Shown here: positions 1-6,541 of the stretch, in pieces
Layout of the letters: each line of letters opens with the position of its first letter
Numbering within the stretch: position 1 is the stretch's first letter
From: Sedimenticola sp.
Lineage (GTDB): Bacteria; Pseudomonadota; Gammaproteobacteria; Chromatiales; Chromatiaceae
NCBI GenBank assembly: GCA_027041035.1
Contig: JALULB010000050.1
Location: 1 to 15,071, forward strand
Length of the DNA: 15,071 nt
Direction of reading: 5' to 3'
Made by a program: the position numbers and the translations under genes
Notes under the pieces: generated by a model
Seen by the model: the letters and a program-made list of their open reading frames with translations, nothing else
The model's database searches: none
Told to the model about the DNA's origin: nothing

Positions 1-520
1 GATCACCAATATCCATATGACCGATCAGGGCTGCATGCTGCGCGCCTACGATCGCGACATCGTGCAGGCGATGCTGGACTCGCAGGAGGCGCAGACCTTT
101 ATCCCGGCGCTGGGCTACATGTATGCCGGCAACCCGACCGAAGTGATCGTCGAGCACGAGGAACGCGCCGCCGGCGAATCCAAGTATCCGCTCTACAAGC
201 TGATCCATCTGAACTTCGACCTGATGACCGGCTTCTCGCTGGCGCCGTTGCAGATCTTCTCGGTGGTCGGTTTCTTCATCTCGGCGGTGTCGTTCTTCTT
301 CGTCATCTATCTGGCGTTGCGGCGCTTGATCGTCGGGCCGGAGGTCGAGGGCGTGTTCACGCTGTTCGCTATCCTGTTCTTCGTCGCCGGCATCATCCTG
401 TTCGGCATCGGTCTGCTCGGTGAGTACGTCGGACGCATCCTGGTGCAATCGCGCGGTCGGCCACGTTATCTGGTCGGTTGCGTGCTGAGCAAGGACAGCG
501 ACAAGGATTGCCCGGAATGA
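1..520 (+). CDS. arnC: Undecaprenyl-phosphate 4-deoxy-4-formamido-L-arabinose transferase, 3' part
   Basis: Transfers 4-formamido-L-arabinose from the UDP-sugar to undecaprenyl phosphate on the cytoplasmic face of the inner membrane (L-Ara4N lipid A pathway). Only the C-terminal ~170 residues are here; the frame is open to base 2, so the gene begins outside the window and the ATG at 17 is internal. What is visible is the end of a GT2 glycosyltransferase domain (DQGCMLRAYDRDIV, close to the matching stretch of ArnC) followed by two hydrophobic membrane segments, roughly bases 235-325 and 350-440, ending in GIGLLGEYVGRIL, a hallmark of ArnC/DPM-type transferases. The TGA stop overlaps the next ATG as ATGA. 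The assignment to ArnC rather than another polyprenyl-phosphate glycosyltransferase rests on the sequence match plus the three arn genes that follow. Confidence 0.93.
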   Translation, partial: ITNIHMTDQGCMLRAYDRDIVQAMLDSQEAQTFIPALGYMYAGNPTEVIVEHEERAAGESKYPLYKLIHLNFDLMTGFSLAPLQIFSVVGFFISAVSFFFVIYLALRRLIVGPEVEGVFTLFAILFFVAGIILFGIGLLGEYVGRILVQSRGRPRYLVGCVLSKDSDKDCPE

Positions 521-1455
521 CGCAGGCGGGCAGGGCGGTGGTGTTCGCCTACCATGATGTCGGCGTGCGCTGCCTGTCGATGCTGCTGGCGCACGATGTC
601 GATGTCGCGCTGGTGGTCACGCACAGTGACAATCCCGACGAGAACATCTTCTTCGCCAGCGTCGCGGAACTCGCCGGGCTGGCCGGCATCCCAGTCGTCA
701 CGCCGGACGACCCGAACACGCCGGCGCTGGTCGAGCGCCTGCGAGCCATCGCGCCGGACTGGCTGTTCTCGTTCTACTACCGGCACATGCTCGACGAGAC
801 GATCCTGGGTGTAGCGCGCGTCGGCGCGTTCAACATGCATGGCTCGCTGTTGCCGAAATACCGTGGCCGCGTGCCGATCAACTGGGCGGTATTGCATGGC
901 GAGAGCGAGACCGGCGCGACCTTGCACCGCATGGAACTGAAGCCGGATGCCGGTGCGCGGCTGAGCCAGCGGCGCGTGCCGATCCTGCCGAACGACACCG
1001 CGCACCAGGTGTTCGGCAAGGTCGTCGTTGCCGCCGAGCTGGCGCTGGAGGACGCCCTGCCCGGTATCCTGCGCGGCGATATCGACGAGACACCGCTGGA
1101 GCTGTCCGCGGGCAGCTACTTTGGTGGCAGAACGCCGGAGGATGGCCGGGTTTCATGGCATAATGACGCGTGGTCGATCCACAACCTGATCCGCGCCGTC
1201 GCGCCACCCTATCCGGGCGCGTTCTGTGATGTGCCGGGCGATGCCGACGCGCGGCGCCTGCACCTGCTCGGCAGCTACTATCGCGGCGAGCCGGCGCGTG
1301 GCGACCGGGCGCGCTTGTATTGGGAGCGGGGTCGTTCCCATGCCGACTGCATCGATGGCGAACGCCTGCTGTTGACCGCGCTGGCGCTGGACGGCGCGCC
1401 GCTGGACGAAGCCGCGTTTCGCGCCCGTTTCGGCGAAGAAATCCTTTTCAACTAG
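517..1455 (+). CDS. arnA (formyltransferase part): UDP-4-amino-4-deoxy-L-arabinose formyltransferase (stand-alone ArnA N-domain)
   Basis: N-formylates UDP-L-Ara4N using 10-formyltetrahydrofolate, giving the substrate of ArnC. The 312-aa protein matches the N-terminal half of the ~660-aa E. coli ArnA. The catalytic triad is visible: Asn106 and His108 in FNMHGSLLPKYRGR and Asp144 in KPDAGA, corresponding to Asn102, His104 and Asp140 of E. coli. The start is the ATG at 517, which overlaps the arnC stop (ATGA); a GTG at 478 in the same frame would add 13 residues lying inside arnC and is less likely. A TAG at 1453 ends the protein, and the decarboxylase half of ArnA follows as its own gene after 13 nt. 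This is therefore a split ArnA, not a truncated one. Confidence 0.92.
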   Translation: MTQAGRAVVFAYHDVGVRCLSMLLAHDVDVALVVTHSDNPDENIFFASVAELAGLAGIPVVTPDDPNTPALVERLRAIAPDWLFSFYYRHMLDETILGVARVGAFNMHGSLLPKYRGRVPINWAVLHGESETGATLHRMELKPDAGARLSQRRVPILPNDTAHQVFGKVVVAAELALEDALPGILRGDIDETPLELSAGSYFGGRTPEDGRVSWHNDAWSIHNLIRAVAPPYPGAFCDVPGDADARRLHLLGSYYRGEPARGDRARLYWERGRSHADCIDGERLLLTALALDGAPLDEAAFRARFGEEILFN

Positions 1456-1468
1456 CTTTGGAGCCCGC

Positions 1469-2512
1469 ATGAATATCCTGATCCTTGGTGTCAACGGTTT
1501 TATCGGACATCATCTGTCGCAACGCATCATCGACACCACCGACTGGAACGTCTATGGCATGGACATGCAGTCCGATCGCCTCTCCGGCCTGCTGGATCAC
1601 GAGCGCTTCCACTTCTTCGAGGGCGACATCACCATCAACCACGAATGGGTCGAGTACCACATCAAGAAATGTGATGTGTTGCTGCCGCTGGTCGCGATCG
1701 CCACGCCGGCCACCTACGTGAAGAACCCGCTGGCGGTGTTCGAGCTGGATTTCGAGGCCAATCTGCCGCTGATCCGCGCCTGCGTGAAGCATGGCAAGCG
1801 GGTGCTGTTTCCGTCGACCTCCGAGGTCTATGGCATGTGCCGCGACAAGGCCTTTCATCCCTACGAATCCGAACTGGTGCTCGGACCGATCACCAAGCCG
1901 CGCTGGATCTACTCCTGCTCGAAGCAGTTGCTCGATCGCGTCATCGCCGCCTATGGCCAGCAGGCCGGCCTGGAATACACCCTGTTCCGGCCGTTCAACT
2001 GGATCGGCGAGGGCCTGGACAGCCTGCATACCGCGAAGGAGGGCAGTTCCCGCGTGGTCACCCAGTTCCTCGGTCATATCGCGCGCGGCGAGCCGATCCA
2101 GTTGGTCGATGGCGGCCTGCAACGGCGCAGCTTCACCGATGCCTCGGATGGCATCAGCGCGCTGATGAAGATCATCGAGAACAAGGACGGCCGGGCCTCC
2201 GGCAACATCTATAACATCGGCAACCCGGCGAATGATCTGTCCATCCGCGAACTGGCCGAGTTGATGCTGGAGATCGCCCAGGAGTTTCCGGAATACCAGC
2301 CAGGCGCGGCGAAGACCACCATCGTCGAGACCTCGTCCGGCAAATACTATGGCGAGGGCTACCAGGACATCCAGACGCGCGTGCCCTGGATCGAGAATAC
2401 CAAGCAGGATCTCGGCTGGGCGCCTAAGGTCGACGTGAAAGACGCCCTGCGCGGGATATTCGACGCCTATCGCGACCAGGTCGCCGAGGCGCGCGCCTTG
2501 CTCGATAGCTGA
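1469..2512 (+). CDS. arnA (decarboxylase part): UDP-glucuronate 4-oxidase/decarboxylase (stand-alone ArnA C-domain)
   Basis: NAD-dependent oxidative decarboxylation of UDP-glucuronate to UDP-4-keto-L-arabinose, the first committed step to L-Ara4N. The 347-aa extended SDR protein has the Rossmann motif GVNGFIG (Gly7, Gly10, Gly13), Ser118-Glu119 in PSTSEVYG, Tyr148 and Lys152 in YSCSK, and Arg304 in QTRVPW, matching Ser433/Glu434, Tyr463, Lys467 and Arg619 of E. coli ArnA. All catalytic residues are thus kept. A GGAG-type ribosome site (tttggagcccgc) lies just before the ATG, so it is translated independently of the formyltransferase gene 13 nt upstream. Its TGA stop shares one base with the arnD start (TGATG). 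Confidence 0.93.
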   Translation: MNILILGVNGFIGHHLSQRIIDTTDWNVYGMDMQSDRLSGLLDHERFHFFEGDITINHEWVEYHIKKCDVLLPLVAIATPATYVKNPLAVFELDFEANLPLIRACVKHGKRVLFPSTSEVYGMCRDKAFHPYESELVLGPITKPRWIYSCSKQLLDRVIAAYGQQAGLEYTLFRPFNWIGEGLDSLHTAKEGSSRVVTQFLGHIARGEPIQLVDGGLQRRSFTDASDGISALMKIIENKDGRASGNIYNIGNPANDLSIRELAELMLEIAQEFPEYQPGAAKTTIVETSSGKYYGEGYQDIQTRVPWIENTKQDLGWAPKVDVKDALRGIFDAYRDQVAEARALLDS

Positions 2513-3444
2513 TGCGCATCGGGCTGAAGGTCGATGTCGACACCCTGCGCGGCACGCGCGAGGGCGTGCCGGCGTTGCTGCGCCTGTTCGACGAATACGC
2601 CGTCAAGGCGACCTTCCTGTTCAGCCTGGGTCCGGACCATACCGGTCGCGCGCTGAAGCGGGTCTTCCGCCCGGGATTTCTGAGCAAGGTCAGCCGCACC
2701 TCGGTGACCAGCCATTACGGCATCAAGACCCTGCTGTACGGCACGTTGCTGCCCGGTCCGAACATCTCGAAGCACGCCGGCGACATCATGCGCGCGGTGC
2801 GTGACGCGGGTCACGAGGTCGGCATCCATTGTCATGATCATATCAAGTGGCAGGACGCTGTCGCGCGCAAGGACGCCGAATGGACGCGCCGGGAGTTCGT
2901 CAAGGCGGTCGAGGCGTTCAAGCAGGTCTTCGGCGAGGCGCCGCGCACCCATGGCGCGGCCGGTTGGCAGATCAACCCGCATGTGCTGACGCTGGAGGAG
3001 GAGTTCGGCCTGGACTACGCCAGCGATGGGCGCGGCAAGACGCCATTCTACCCGGAATTGCAGGGCGTGCGCGTGCGTGTGCCGCAGATTCCGACCACCC
3101 TGCCGACCCTCGACGAGCTGATCGGCGTCGATGACATCAGCGAAGACAACGTGCACGAATACGTCTTCGTCGAGAGCCAGAAGCCGTTGCCGTTCCACGT
3201 CTACACCCTGCATGCCGAACTGGAGGGCATGAAGCTGCTGCCGGTGATGGAGAAACTGCTGGTGATGTGGAAGGGCTCGCAGCGTGAACTGGGCAGCGTG
3301 CGCGACATCTATGAACAACTGCCGCTGGAAGAGCTGGCCGTGCATGAACTCGGCTGGGGTGAACTGCCGGGTCGATCGGGGCACCTGATCATGCAGGGGC
3401 GGCCGCTGGCGAGAGACTCCAATGCACAAGAAGATCAAGAATAA
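2512..3444 (+). CDS. arnD: 4-deoxy-4-formamido-L-arabinose-phosphoundecaprenol deformylase
   Basis: Removes the formyl group from undecaprenyl-phosphate-Ara4FN, giving undecaprenyl-phosphate-Ara4N, the donor for ArnT. The 310-aa protein is of NodB/polysaccharide-deacetylase type: VDVDTLRGT (Asp8 and Asp10) at the N-terminus and the metal-binding HCHDH at 106-110 are visible, and THGAAGW near residue 145 is the ArnD form of a later motif. The start shares one base with the preceding stop, implying translational coupling. The last 23 nt overlap the following SET-domain gene. No arnT, arnE or arnF follows, so later steps must be encoded elsewhere, perhaps upstream of the window. Confidence 0.93.
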   Translation: MRIGLKVDVDTLRGTREGVPALLRLFDEYAVKATFLFSLGPDHTGRALKRVFRPGFLSKVSRTSVTSHYGIKTLLYGTLLPGPNISKHAGDIMRAVRDAGHEVGIHCHDHIKWQDAVARKDAEWTRREFVKAVEAFKQVFGEAPRTHGAAGWQINPHVLTLEEEFGLDYASDGRGKTPFYPELQGVRVRVPQIPTTLPTLDELIGVDDISEDNVHEYVFVESQKPLPFHVYTLHAELEGMKLLPVMEKLLVMWKGSQRELGSVRDIYEQLPLEELAVHELGWGELPGRSGHLIMQGRPLARDSNAQEDQE

Positions 3445-3754
3445 GGAACTGCGTGATACTGTCTATTCCGCGCCGTCCGGAATCCACGGCACCGGCCTGT
3501 TTGCCGCGAGGCGGATAGAGAAAGGTGAGTATATCGGCACCTATGGCGGGCCGTCGGCGAAACGCGACGGCACCTATGTGCTGTGGGTGTACAACGAGGA
3601 CGGCACGGTCGCCGAGGCGCGCAGCGGCCGCAACCTGCTGCGCTATCTGAATCACGCCAAGCCCGGCAACGCCGAGTTCGACGGCTTCGACCTGTACGCC
3701 ATCAAGCTCATCCGCAAGGACAAGGAGATTACCTTCAACTACGATGGCGAGTAG
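3422..3754 (+). CDS. Small stand-alone SET-domain protein
   Basis: A 110-aa protein that is essentially one minimal SET domain, the fold of S-adenosylmethionine-dependent lysine methyltransferases. Visible motifs in order: GIHGTGLFAARRI (residues ~20-32, the GxG entry strand), the RYLNHAKPGNAEF stretch around residue 77-89 (equivalent to the RxxNHSCxPN cofactor motif) and EITFNYDGE at the C-terminus (equivalent to the catalytic E-Y-Y segment, here with Asn before the Tyr). There are no pre-SET or post-SET cysteines. The ATG lies 23 nt inside arnD in another frame, so it is translationally coupled to the arn operon. Substrate unknown; methylation of a protein lysine is the family expectation, not something the sequence proves. 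Confidence 0.8.
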   Translation: MHKKIKNKELRDTVYSAPSGIHGTGLFAARRIEKGEYIGTYGGPSAKRDGTYVLWVYNEDGTVAEARSGRNLLRYLNHAKPGNAEFDGFDLYAIKLIRKDKEITFNYDGE

Positions 3755-3765
3755 GGCTGTCGAGT

Positions 3766-3808
3766 TCCGGGTATCGCTTACTTCAATAAAAACAGTAGGA
3801 TACCCGGA
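3766..3808. terminator. Hairpin between convergent genes
   Basis: A perfect 10-bp inverted repeat (TCCGGGTATC at 3766-3775 and GATACCCGGA at 3799-3808) with a 23-nt A-rich loop sits in the 76 bp between the end of the SET gene and the end of the AhpD-like gene, which face each other. The position suits a shared terminator, but there is no clear run of T on either side, so it could also be an mRNA 3'-end stabiliser. Confidence 0.45.
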
Positions 3809-3830
3809 TATTCTGGCCTGCTAGCTCAAT

Positions 3831-4379
3831 TCAGGCGAAAGCGCCCTGTGATTCCACGTTGAAAGCCTTCAGCATCGTGCTGAAACTTCGATTGTTGCTG
3901 CCAACCAACAACGCCTCGAAGACCTCGCGTTCCGTCCAACCGATCTGCGTCAGTGCATCCAGCGCCTCCCGTGTCTGATGCATCGGATCATCCAACGTGG
4001 CCAGCACGTGCTTCAGCAAGGCCTTTTCCTTGTCGCTGATCGGCGCCATGTCGGGGTTGTCGCGCGCCGCGTGAACGGCCCCGATGTCGACGCCGAGATT
4101 CGTCAGGATCGCCTCGTTGAAATCGATGCAGAAATTACACTCGCTTTTCGACGCCACCAGGTAACGCACCAGGGCAAGAAACTCCTGCCGGAAGCCCGGA
4201 TGCGCCATGAAGTACCCCACGTTGCCGAGAAACGCTTCGAGCAGGGGTGGACTCACGCTATAGAGCTTGAGGCCGTCGGGTACGAAACCCAAATGCTCTT
4301 CGGCCATCGCAAACAGGGCGTCGACCTGGGTTTGTTCCTCGCTGTTCAGGGCTGGGGTTATCAGTGCTGCTTGTGTCAT
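3831..4379 (-). CDS. AhpD-like / carboxymuconolactone decarboxylase-family CxxC protein
   Basis: A 182-aa all-helical AhpD-fold protein, a family including alkylhydroperoxidases that use a CxxC pair to reduce peroxides. The redox pair is Cys81-x-x-Cys84 in SECNFCIDFNEA. In AhpD the motif is CxxCx3H; here the third position is Asn88, as occurs in many uncharacterised peroxidase-related members, so classical AhpD activity cannot be assumed. The ribosome site AAGGAGAAG lies just before the ATG at 4379. A TetR-type operator lies at 4404-4417 in the short gap behind the tetR gene, on the same strand, so it is probably the regulated target. Likely role: oxidative or electrophile stress defence (inference). 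Confidence 0.82.
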   Translation of the reverse strand: MTQAALITPALNSEEQTQVDALFAMAEEHLGFVPDGLKLYSVSPPLLEAFLGNVGYFMAHPGFRQEFLALVRYLVASKSECNFCIDFNEAILTNLGVDIGAVHAARDNPDMAPISDKEKALLKHVLATLDDPMHQTREALDALTQIGWTEREVFEALLVGSNNRSFSTMLKAFNVESQGAFA

Positions 4380-4403
4380 CGTCTTCTCCTTCGGATAAAA
4401 TAC

Positions 4404-4417
4404 AGACTGGTCAGTCT
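4404..4417. promoter_or_regulatory. Operator 1 of the TetR regulator (before the AhpD-like gene)
   Basis: AGACTGGTCAGTCT, an inverted repeat with arms AGACTG/CAGTCT around GT, lies in the 57 bp between tetR and the AhpD-like start. Eleven of the first 12 bases match the site before tetR at 5051. Two independent copies beside a TetR gene strongly suggest operators; binding itself is inference. Confidence 0.7.
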
Positions 4418-4436
4418 ATATCGTGGGTAAAAAAAC

Positions 4437-5045
4437 TCATCCGTTCAGATGAGTCTTCAGAAACTGTATCGCTTGCTCAAGTGCTTTCGGTGCCTGTCTG
4501 GCCTTGTCGAGCAACAACGCGCCCTCAACCAGGCTGAGGATGGTTTCGGCCTCGTCCTCCGGTTCCAGGTGTTTGTCGATTTCTCCGAGCTGCATGGCTT
4601 CATCCAAGAGTCCACTGAAAAGTTGGCGGTAGCGCGAGAATACACTATCGAGCTTCTTTCGCACCAAGTGGCTGTCGGTGCTCAGTTCCAGGGTAAAATT
4701 ACCGAAGAAACAGCCACATATGTTGCCTTTTTCATACTGTGTCTTGTGTCTTTGCAGAATCACGTCCAGCACCGTGAACAACCGTTCCAATGGTCCGATC
4801 CGCTTGCCGGCCAATGCACTCCGTACCTCGGCCTGGACCTTGTCGAAGTGCCACTCGATCACCTCTACCGCGAGCAGCTCCTTGCTTTTGAAGTAGTAAT
4901 AGAAATTGCCCTTGGTGACGCCCGCCGCGCCAATGATTGCATCCAGGCCGGTGGCGTTGTAGCCATGCAGGTAGAACAGCTCATCGGCGGTGCGCAGAAT
5001 CTTCTCGCGAGTGGCGGTGGCTTTGGCGGATAGTGCGTTCATCAT
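4437..5045 (-). CDS. TetR/AcrR-family repressor, NemR-like
   Basis: A 202-aa one-component regulator. The N-terminal helix-turn-helix spans about residues 12-55, with the typical GVTKGNFYYYFKSKE recognition region. The C-terminal ligand domain carries GNICGCFFGN with Cys110 and Cys112; Cys112 falls where NemR-type regulators have their reactive cysteine (from memory of the NemR sequence), hinting at sensing of oxidants or electrophiles. Two ATG codons in a row start the gene (5045 or 5042). The gene is followed by the AhpD-like gene on the same strand, and an operator-like palindrome sits at its own transcription start, so autorepression is likely. Confidence 0.88.
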   Translation of the reverse strand: MMNALSAKATATREKILRTADELFYLHGYNATGLDAIIGAAGVTKGNFYYYFKSKELLAVEVIEWHFDKVQAEVRSALAGKRIGPLERLFTVLDVILQRHKTQYEKGNICGCFFGNFTLELSTDSHLVRKKLDSVFSRYRQLFSGLLDEAMQLGEIDKHLEPEDEAETILSLVEGALLLDKARQAPKALEQAIQFLKTHLNG

Positions 5046-5050
5046 TAAAT

Positions 5051-5064
5051 AGACCGGTCAGTAT
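5051..5064. promoter_or_regulatory. Operator 2 of the TetR regulator (before tetR)
   Basis: AGACCGGTCAGTAT, with the perfect core palindrome GACCGGTC at 5052-5059, lies between the tetR start codon and its predicted -10 box. It shares AGAC[T/C]GGTCAGT with the site at 4404. Its place at the expected transcription start fits repression by roadblock. Confidence 0.7.
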
Positions 5065-5071
5065 AAAGTTG

Positions 5072-5100
5072 ATTTAAGCATCCGGATCGTGGCTTGTCAA
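5072..5100 (-). promoter_or_regulatory. Sigma-70-type promoter of tetR
   Basis: On the minus strand a consensus -35 TTGACA (5100-5095) is followed after 17 nt by TTAAAT (5077-5072). The predicted transcription start near 5065 abuts operator 2. Confidence 0.6.
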
Positions 5101-5157
5101 GGGTTGTTTCGTTGGATGGGTGAAAGGCGGGATCCGTGTTGGAGGGGACTCGAACCA

Positions 5158-5185
5158 TTGGCGCGTAATTCCGAATAAGTATAGT
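5158..5185 (+). promoter_or_regulatory. Possible sigma-70 promoter of the yiaA-pspA unit
   Basis: TTGGCG (5158-5163), 16-nt spacer, TATAGT (5180-5185). It is the best pair found in the 265 bp between tetR and the YiaA-like gene. I looked for a sigma-54 -24/-12 element, as used by enterobacterial psp, and did not find a convincing one. Confidence 0.4.
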
Positions 5186-5264
5186 AATGTGCTACTACAG
5201 GTATCTATTAGCAGGTCTTCTCATGATTTCGTTGCGTAATGTATTTTTTCCTCGATACTGAGCG

Positions 5265-5293
5265 TCAACGACGGGGATCGGCCCGGTCGTTGA
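5265..5293 (+). promoter_or_regulatory. Stem-loop in the leader of yiaA-pspA
   Basis: TCAACGAC (5265-5272) and GTCGTTGA (5286-5293) form a perfect 8-bp stem; GGG/CCC inside can extend it to a 5-nt loop with one mismatch. It ends five bases before the AAGGAG ribosome site of the YiaA-like gene, so it could be an mRNA structure or an operator. Confidence 0.4.
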
Positions 5294-5310
5294 TGATAAG
5301 GAGAAAGAAA

Positions 5311-5583
5311 ATGCATGAAAGTGATATTCAGAGTCATTCCTCCGGATGGTTGTTCTATGTGAAGGCATCATTCGTGGCGTCATTGGTCGCGATGGGCGCC
5401 GGCATCTTGTTCATGCCGATGGATCTCAGGGTGCAGGGGTACTTCGCGATCAGCGCCCTGTTCCTGGTCAGCTCCTCGTTCACGCTGGCCAAGACAATGC
5501 GCGACGAGCATGAATCACAGCGCCTGATCCATAAGATCAACGAGGCGAAAACCAACAAGATAATCAGCGAGTTCACAGAGTAA
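5311..5583 (+). CDS. YiaA/YiaB-domain inner-membrane protein
   Basis: A 90-aa protein with two hydrophobic helices joined by a short loop, the YiaAB two-helix domain. The stretch MDLRVQGYFAISALFLVSSS followed by FTLAKTMRDEHE is the family signature. The start is the ATG at 5311, seven bases after a strong AAGGAG (5298-5303); an in-frame ATG at 5239 has no ribosome site and would run through the leader stem-loop. The last ~20 residues are a charged tail. The PspA-type gene follows after 13 nt, so the two are co-transcribed. The molecular role of YiaA/B proteins is not known; a link to membrane stress is suggested by the partner gene. Confidence 0.83.
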   Translation: MHESDIQSHSSGWLFYVKASFVASLVAMGAGILFMPMDLRVQGYFAISALFLVSSSFTLAKTMRDEHESQRLIHKINEAKTNKIISEFTE

Positions 5584-5596
5584 AGGGAGAATCAGG

Positions 5597-6313
5597 ATGA
5601 ATTTGTTGCAAAAGATCGCAACGGCGTTTCGCGGCGCGGGCAGGGAGACCCTGGAGCAGGTCGTGGATGCCAACGGATTGCGGATCTTCGAGCAGGAGAT
5701 CCATGACTGCCAGCATGCCATCACAACGGCCAAGCGGCAGTTGTCGAACGTGCTCGCCGAGCGCATGCGCCTGCAACGCGATATCACGGAGGTCGAGTCC
5801 GCCATCGCCGGGGCGGAGGGCAGATTGGCGGACGCCATCACGGCGGATGACGCGGAGCGGATGCGCCGCGATGCCGAATGGATCGCGGACAAGGAGCAAT
5901 TCAAGCGCAAGCAGTCGGATAAATTGTCGCGGATACGGGATCACGAGGCTCGCCTGAAGAAAGGCCTGAAGGCCGCGGTTCGCCAGGTGGAGGACTATCA
6001 ATTGGAACTGCGAGCGATGAAAACCACGGAAAGCGCGAGACGCGCCACGCTGGAGACCTCGGGCCACATCTCGCTGATTGACAATCGGCTGTCGAGGACG
6101 ATGGAATCACTCGATCGGATAAAATCCCGGCAACAAGCGTTCGCGGATTCGATGGAAGCAATGGTGGAAGTGGACGAGGTGCTGTCCCGTGACCAGGAGA
6201 TGCACCGGAAGCAGCAACAATCGGCGGCCGCCGCCGTGCTGGATCGCGTCAGGCGCGGAATGGAGGACGCCGGGAATCGCCAGGCGGCGGGCGCGGAGGC
6301 TGTCCGAGAATAG
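5597..6313 (+). CDS. PspA/IM30 (ESCRT-III-like) family protein
   Basis: A 238-aa, almost wholly alpha-helical and highly charged protein of the PspA/Vipp1 family, which assembles on the inner face of the membrane and guards it under envelope stress. It begins with a short amphipathic helix (MNLLQKIATAFRG), as PspA proteins do, followed by long coiled-coil stretches from about residue 20 to 165, and a less ordered Ala/Gln-rich tail. E. coli PspA is ~222 aa, so the length fits. A GGGAG/AGG ribosome site precedes the ATG. No pspF, pspB or pspC is nearby, so regulation differs from the enterobacterial psp operon. A divergent member, so I give no gene symbol. Confidence 0.82.
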   Translation: MNLLQKIATAFRGAGRETLEQVVDANGLRIFEQEIHDCQHAITTAKRQLSNVLAERMRLQRDITEVESAIAGAEGRLADAITADDAERMRRDAEWIADKEQFKRKQSDKLSRIRDHEARLKKGLKAAVRQVEDYQLELRAMKTTESARRATLETSGHISLIDNRLSRTMESLDRIKSRQQAFADSMEAMVEVDEVLSRDQEMHRKQQQSAAAAVLDRVRRGMEDAGNRQAAGAEAVRE

Positions 6314-6349
6314 CCTCTGCTCGCTCAAGAACAACGCTTGCAAAAGTGG

Positions 6350-6440
6350 GCGGTAACGGCGTTGGAAACCGCTCCCAAAACCGCTGGCATCGCGATTTCG
6401 GCAAGCCGATCGCGGTTGCAAACCGCTCCCACAACCACGC
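6350..6440 (-). repeat. REP-type palindromic elements, minus orientation (one good, one degenerate)
   Basis: Read on the minus strand, 6408-6434 gives TTGTGGGAGCGGTTTGCAAC followed by CGCGATCG: the TGTGGGAGCGG head and a perfect 6-bp hairpin (GCGGTT/AACCGC, 3-nt loop, 6412-6426) typical of REPs of Pseudomonas and Xanthomonas relatives. A decayed copy (TTTTGGGAGCGG...) lies at about 6360-6380. They occupy the 228-bp gap between convergent pspA and mupP, the usual place for REPs. No REP-associated transposase (RAYT) is in the window. Confidence 0.75.
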
Positions 6441-6450
6441 GGCTATCTCT

Positions 6451-6479
6451 TGTGGGAGCGGATTGCATCCGCGATGAAT
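6451..6479 (+). repeat. REP-type palindromic element, plus orientation
   Basis: TGTGGGAGCGGATTGCATCC then GCGATGAAT, with a perfect 6-bp hairpin (GCGGAT at 6458-6463, ATCCGC at 6467-6472, 3-nt loop). It is inverted relative to the copy at 6408-6434, 16 bp away, so the two make a REP pair (BIME-like). Confidence 0.78.
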
Positions 6480-6541
6480 GCTGCCGAAGCCCTACGATTT
6501 CCCGGACAGCCTCCCGGGGCCGACGAGATCCGGCGCGGCGC

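Noticed and set aside
2467..3438. A long minus-strand open frame opposite arnD
   Set aside because: A shadow of arnD codons, with no domain signature.
5144..5156. GGGGACTCGAACC, which reads on the minus strand like a tRNA T-arm (GGTTCGAGTCCCC)
   Set aside because: The flanking bases do not make a five-pair T-stem, and no acceptor, anticodon or D arm is found. At most a chance match; not enough to claim a tRNA remnant or attachment site.
5104..5310. A sigma-54 promoter for the yiaA-pspA unit, as in enterobacterial psp
   Set aside because: TTGGCGCG at 5158 resembles a -24 box but the -12 GC is missing at the right spacing.
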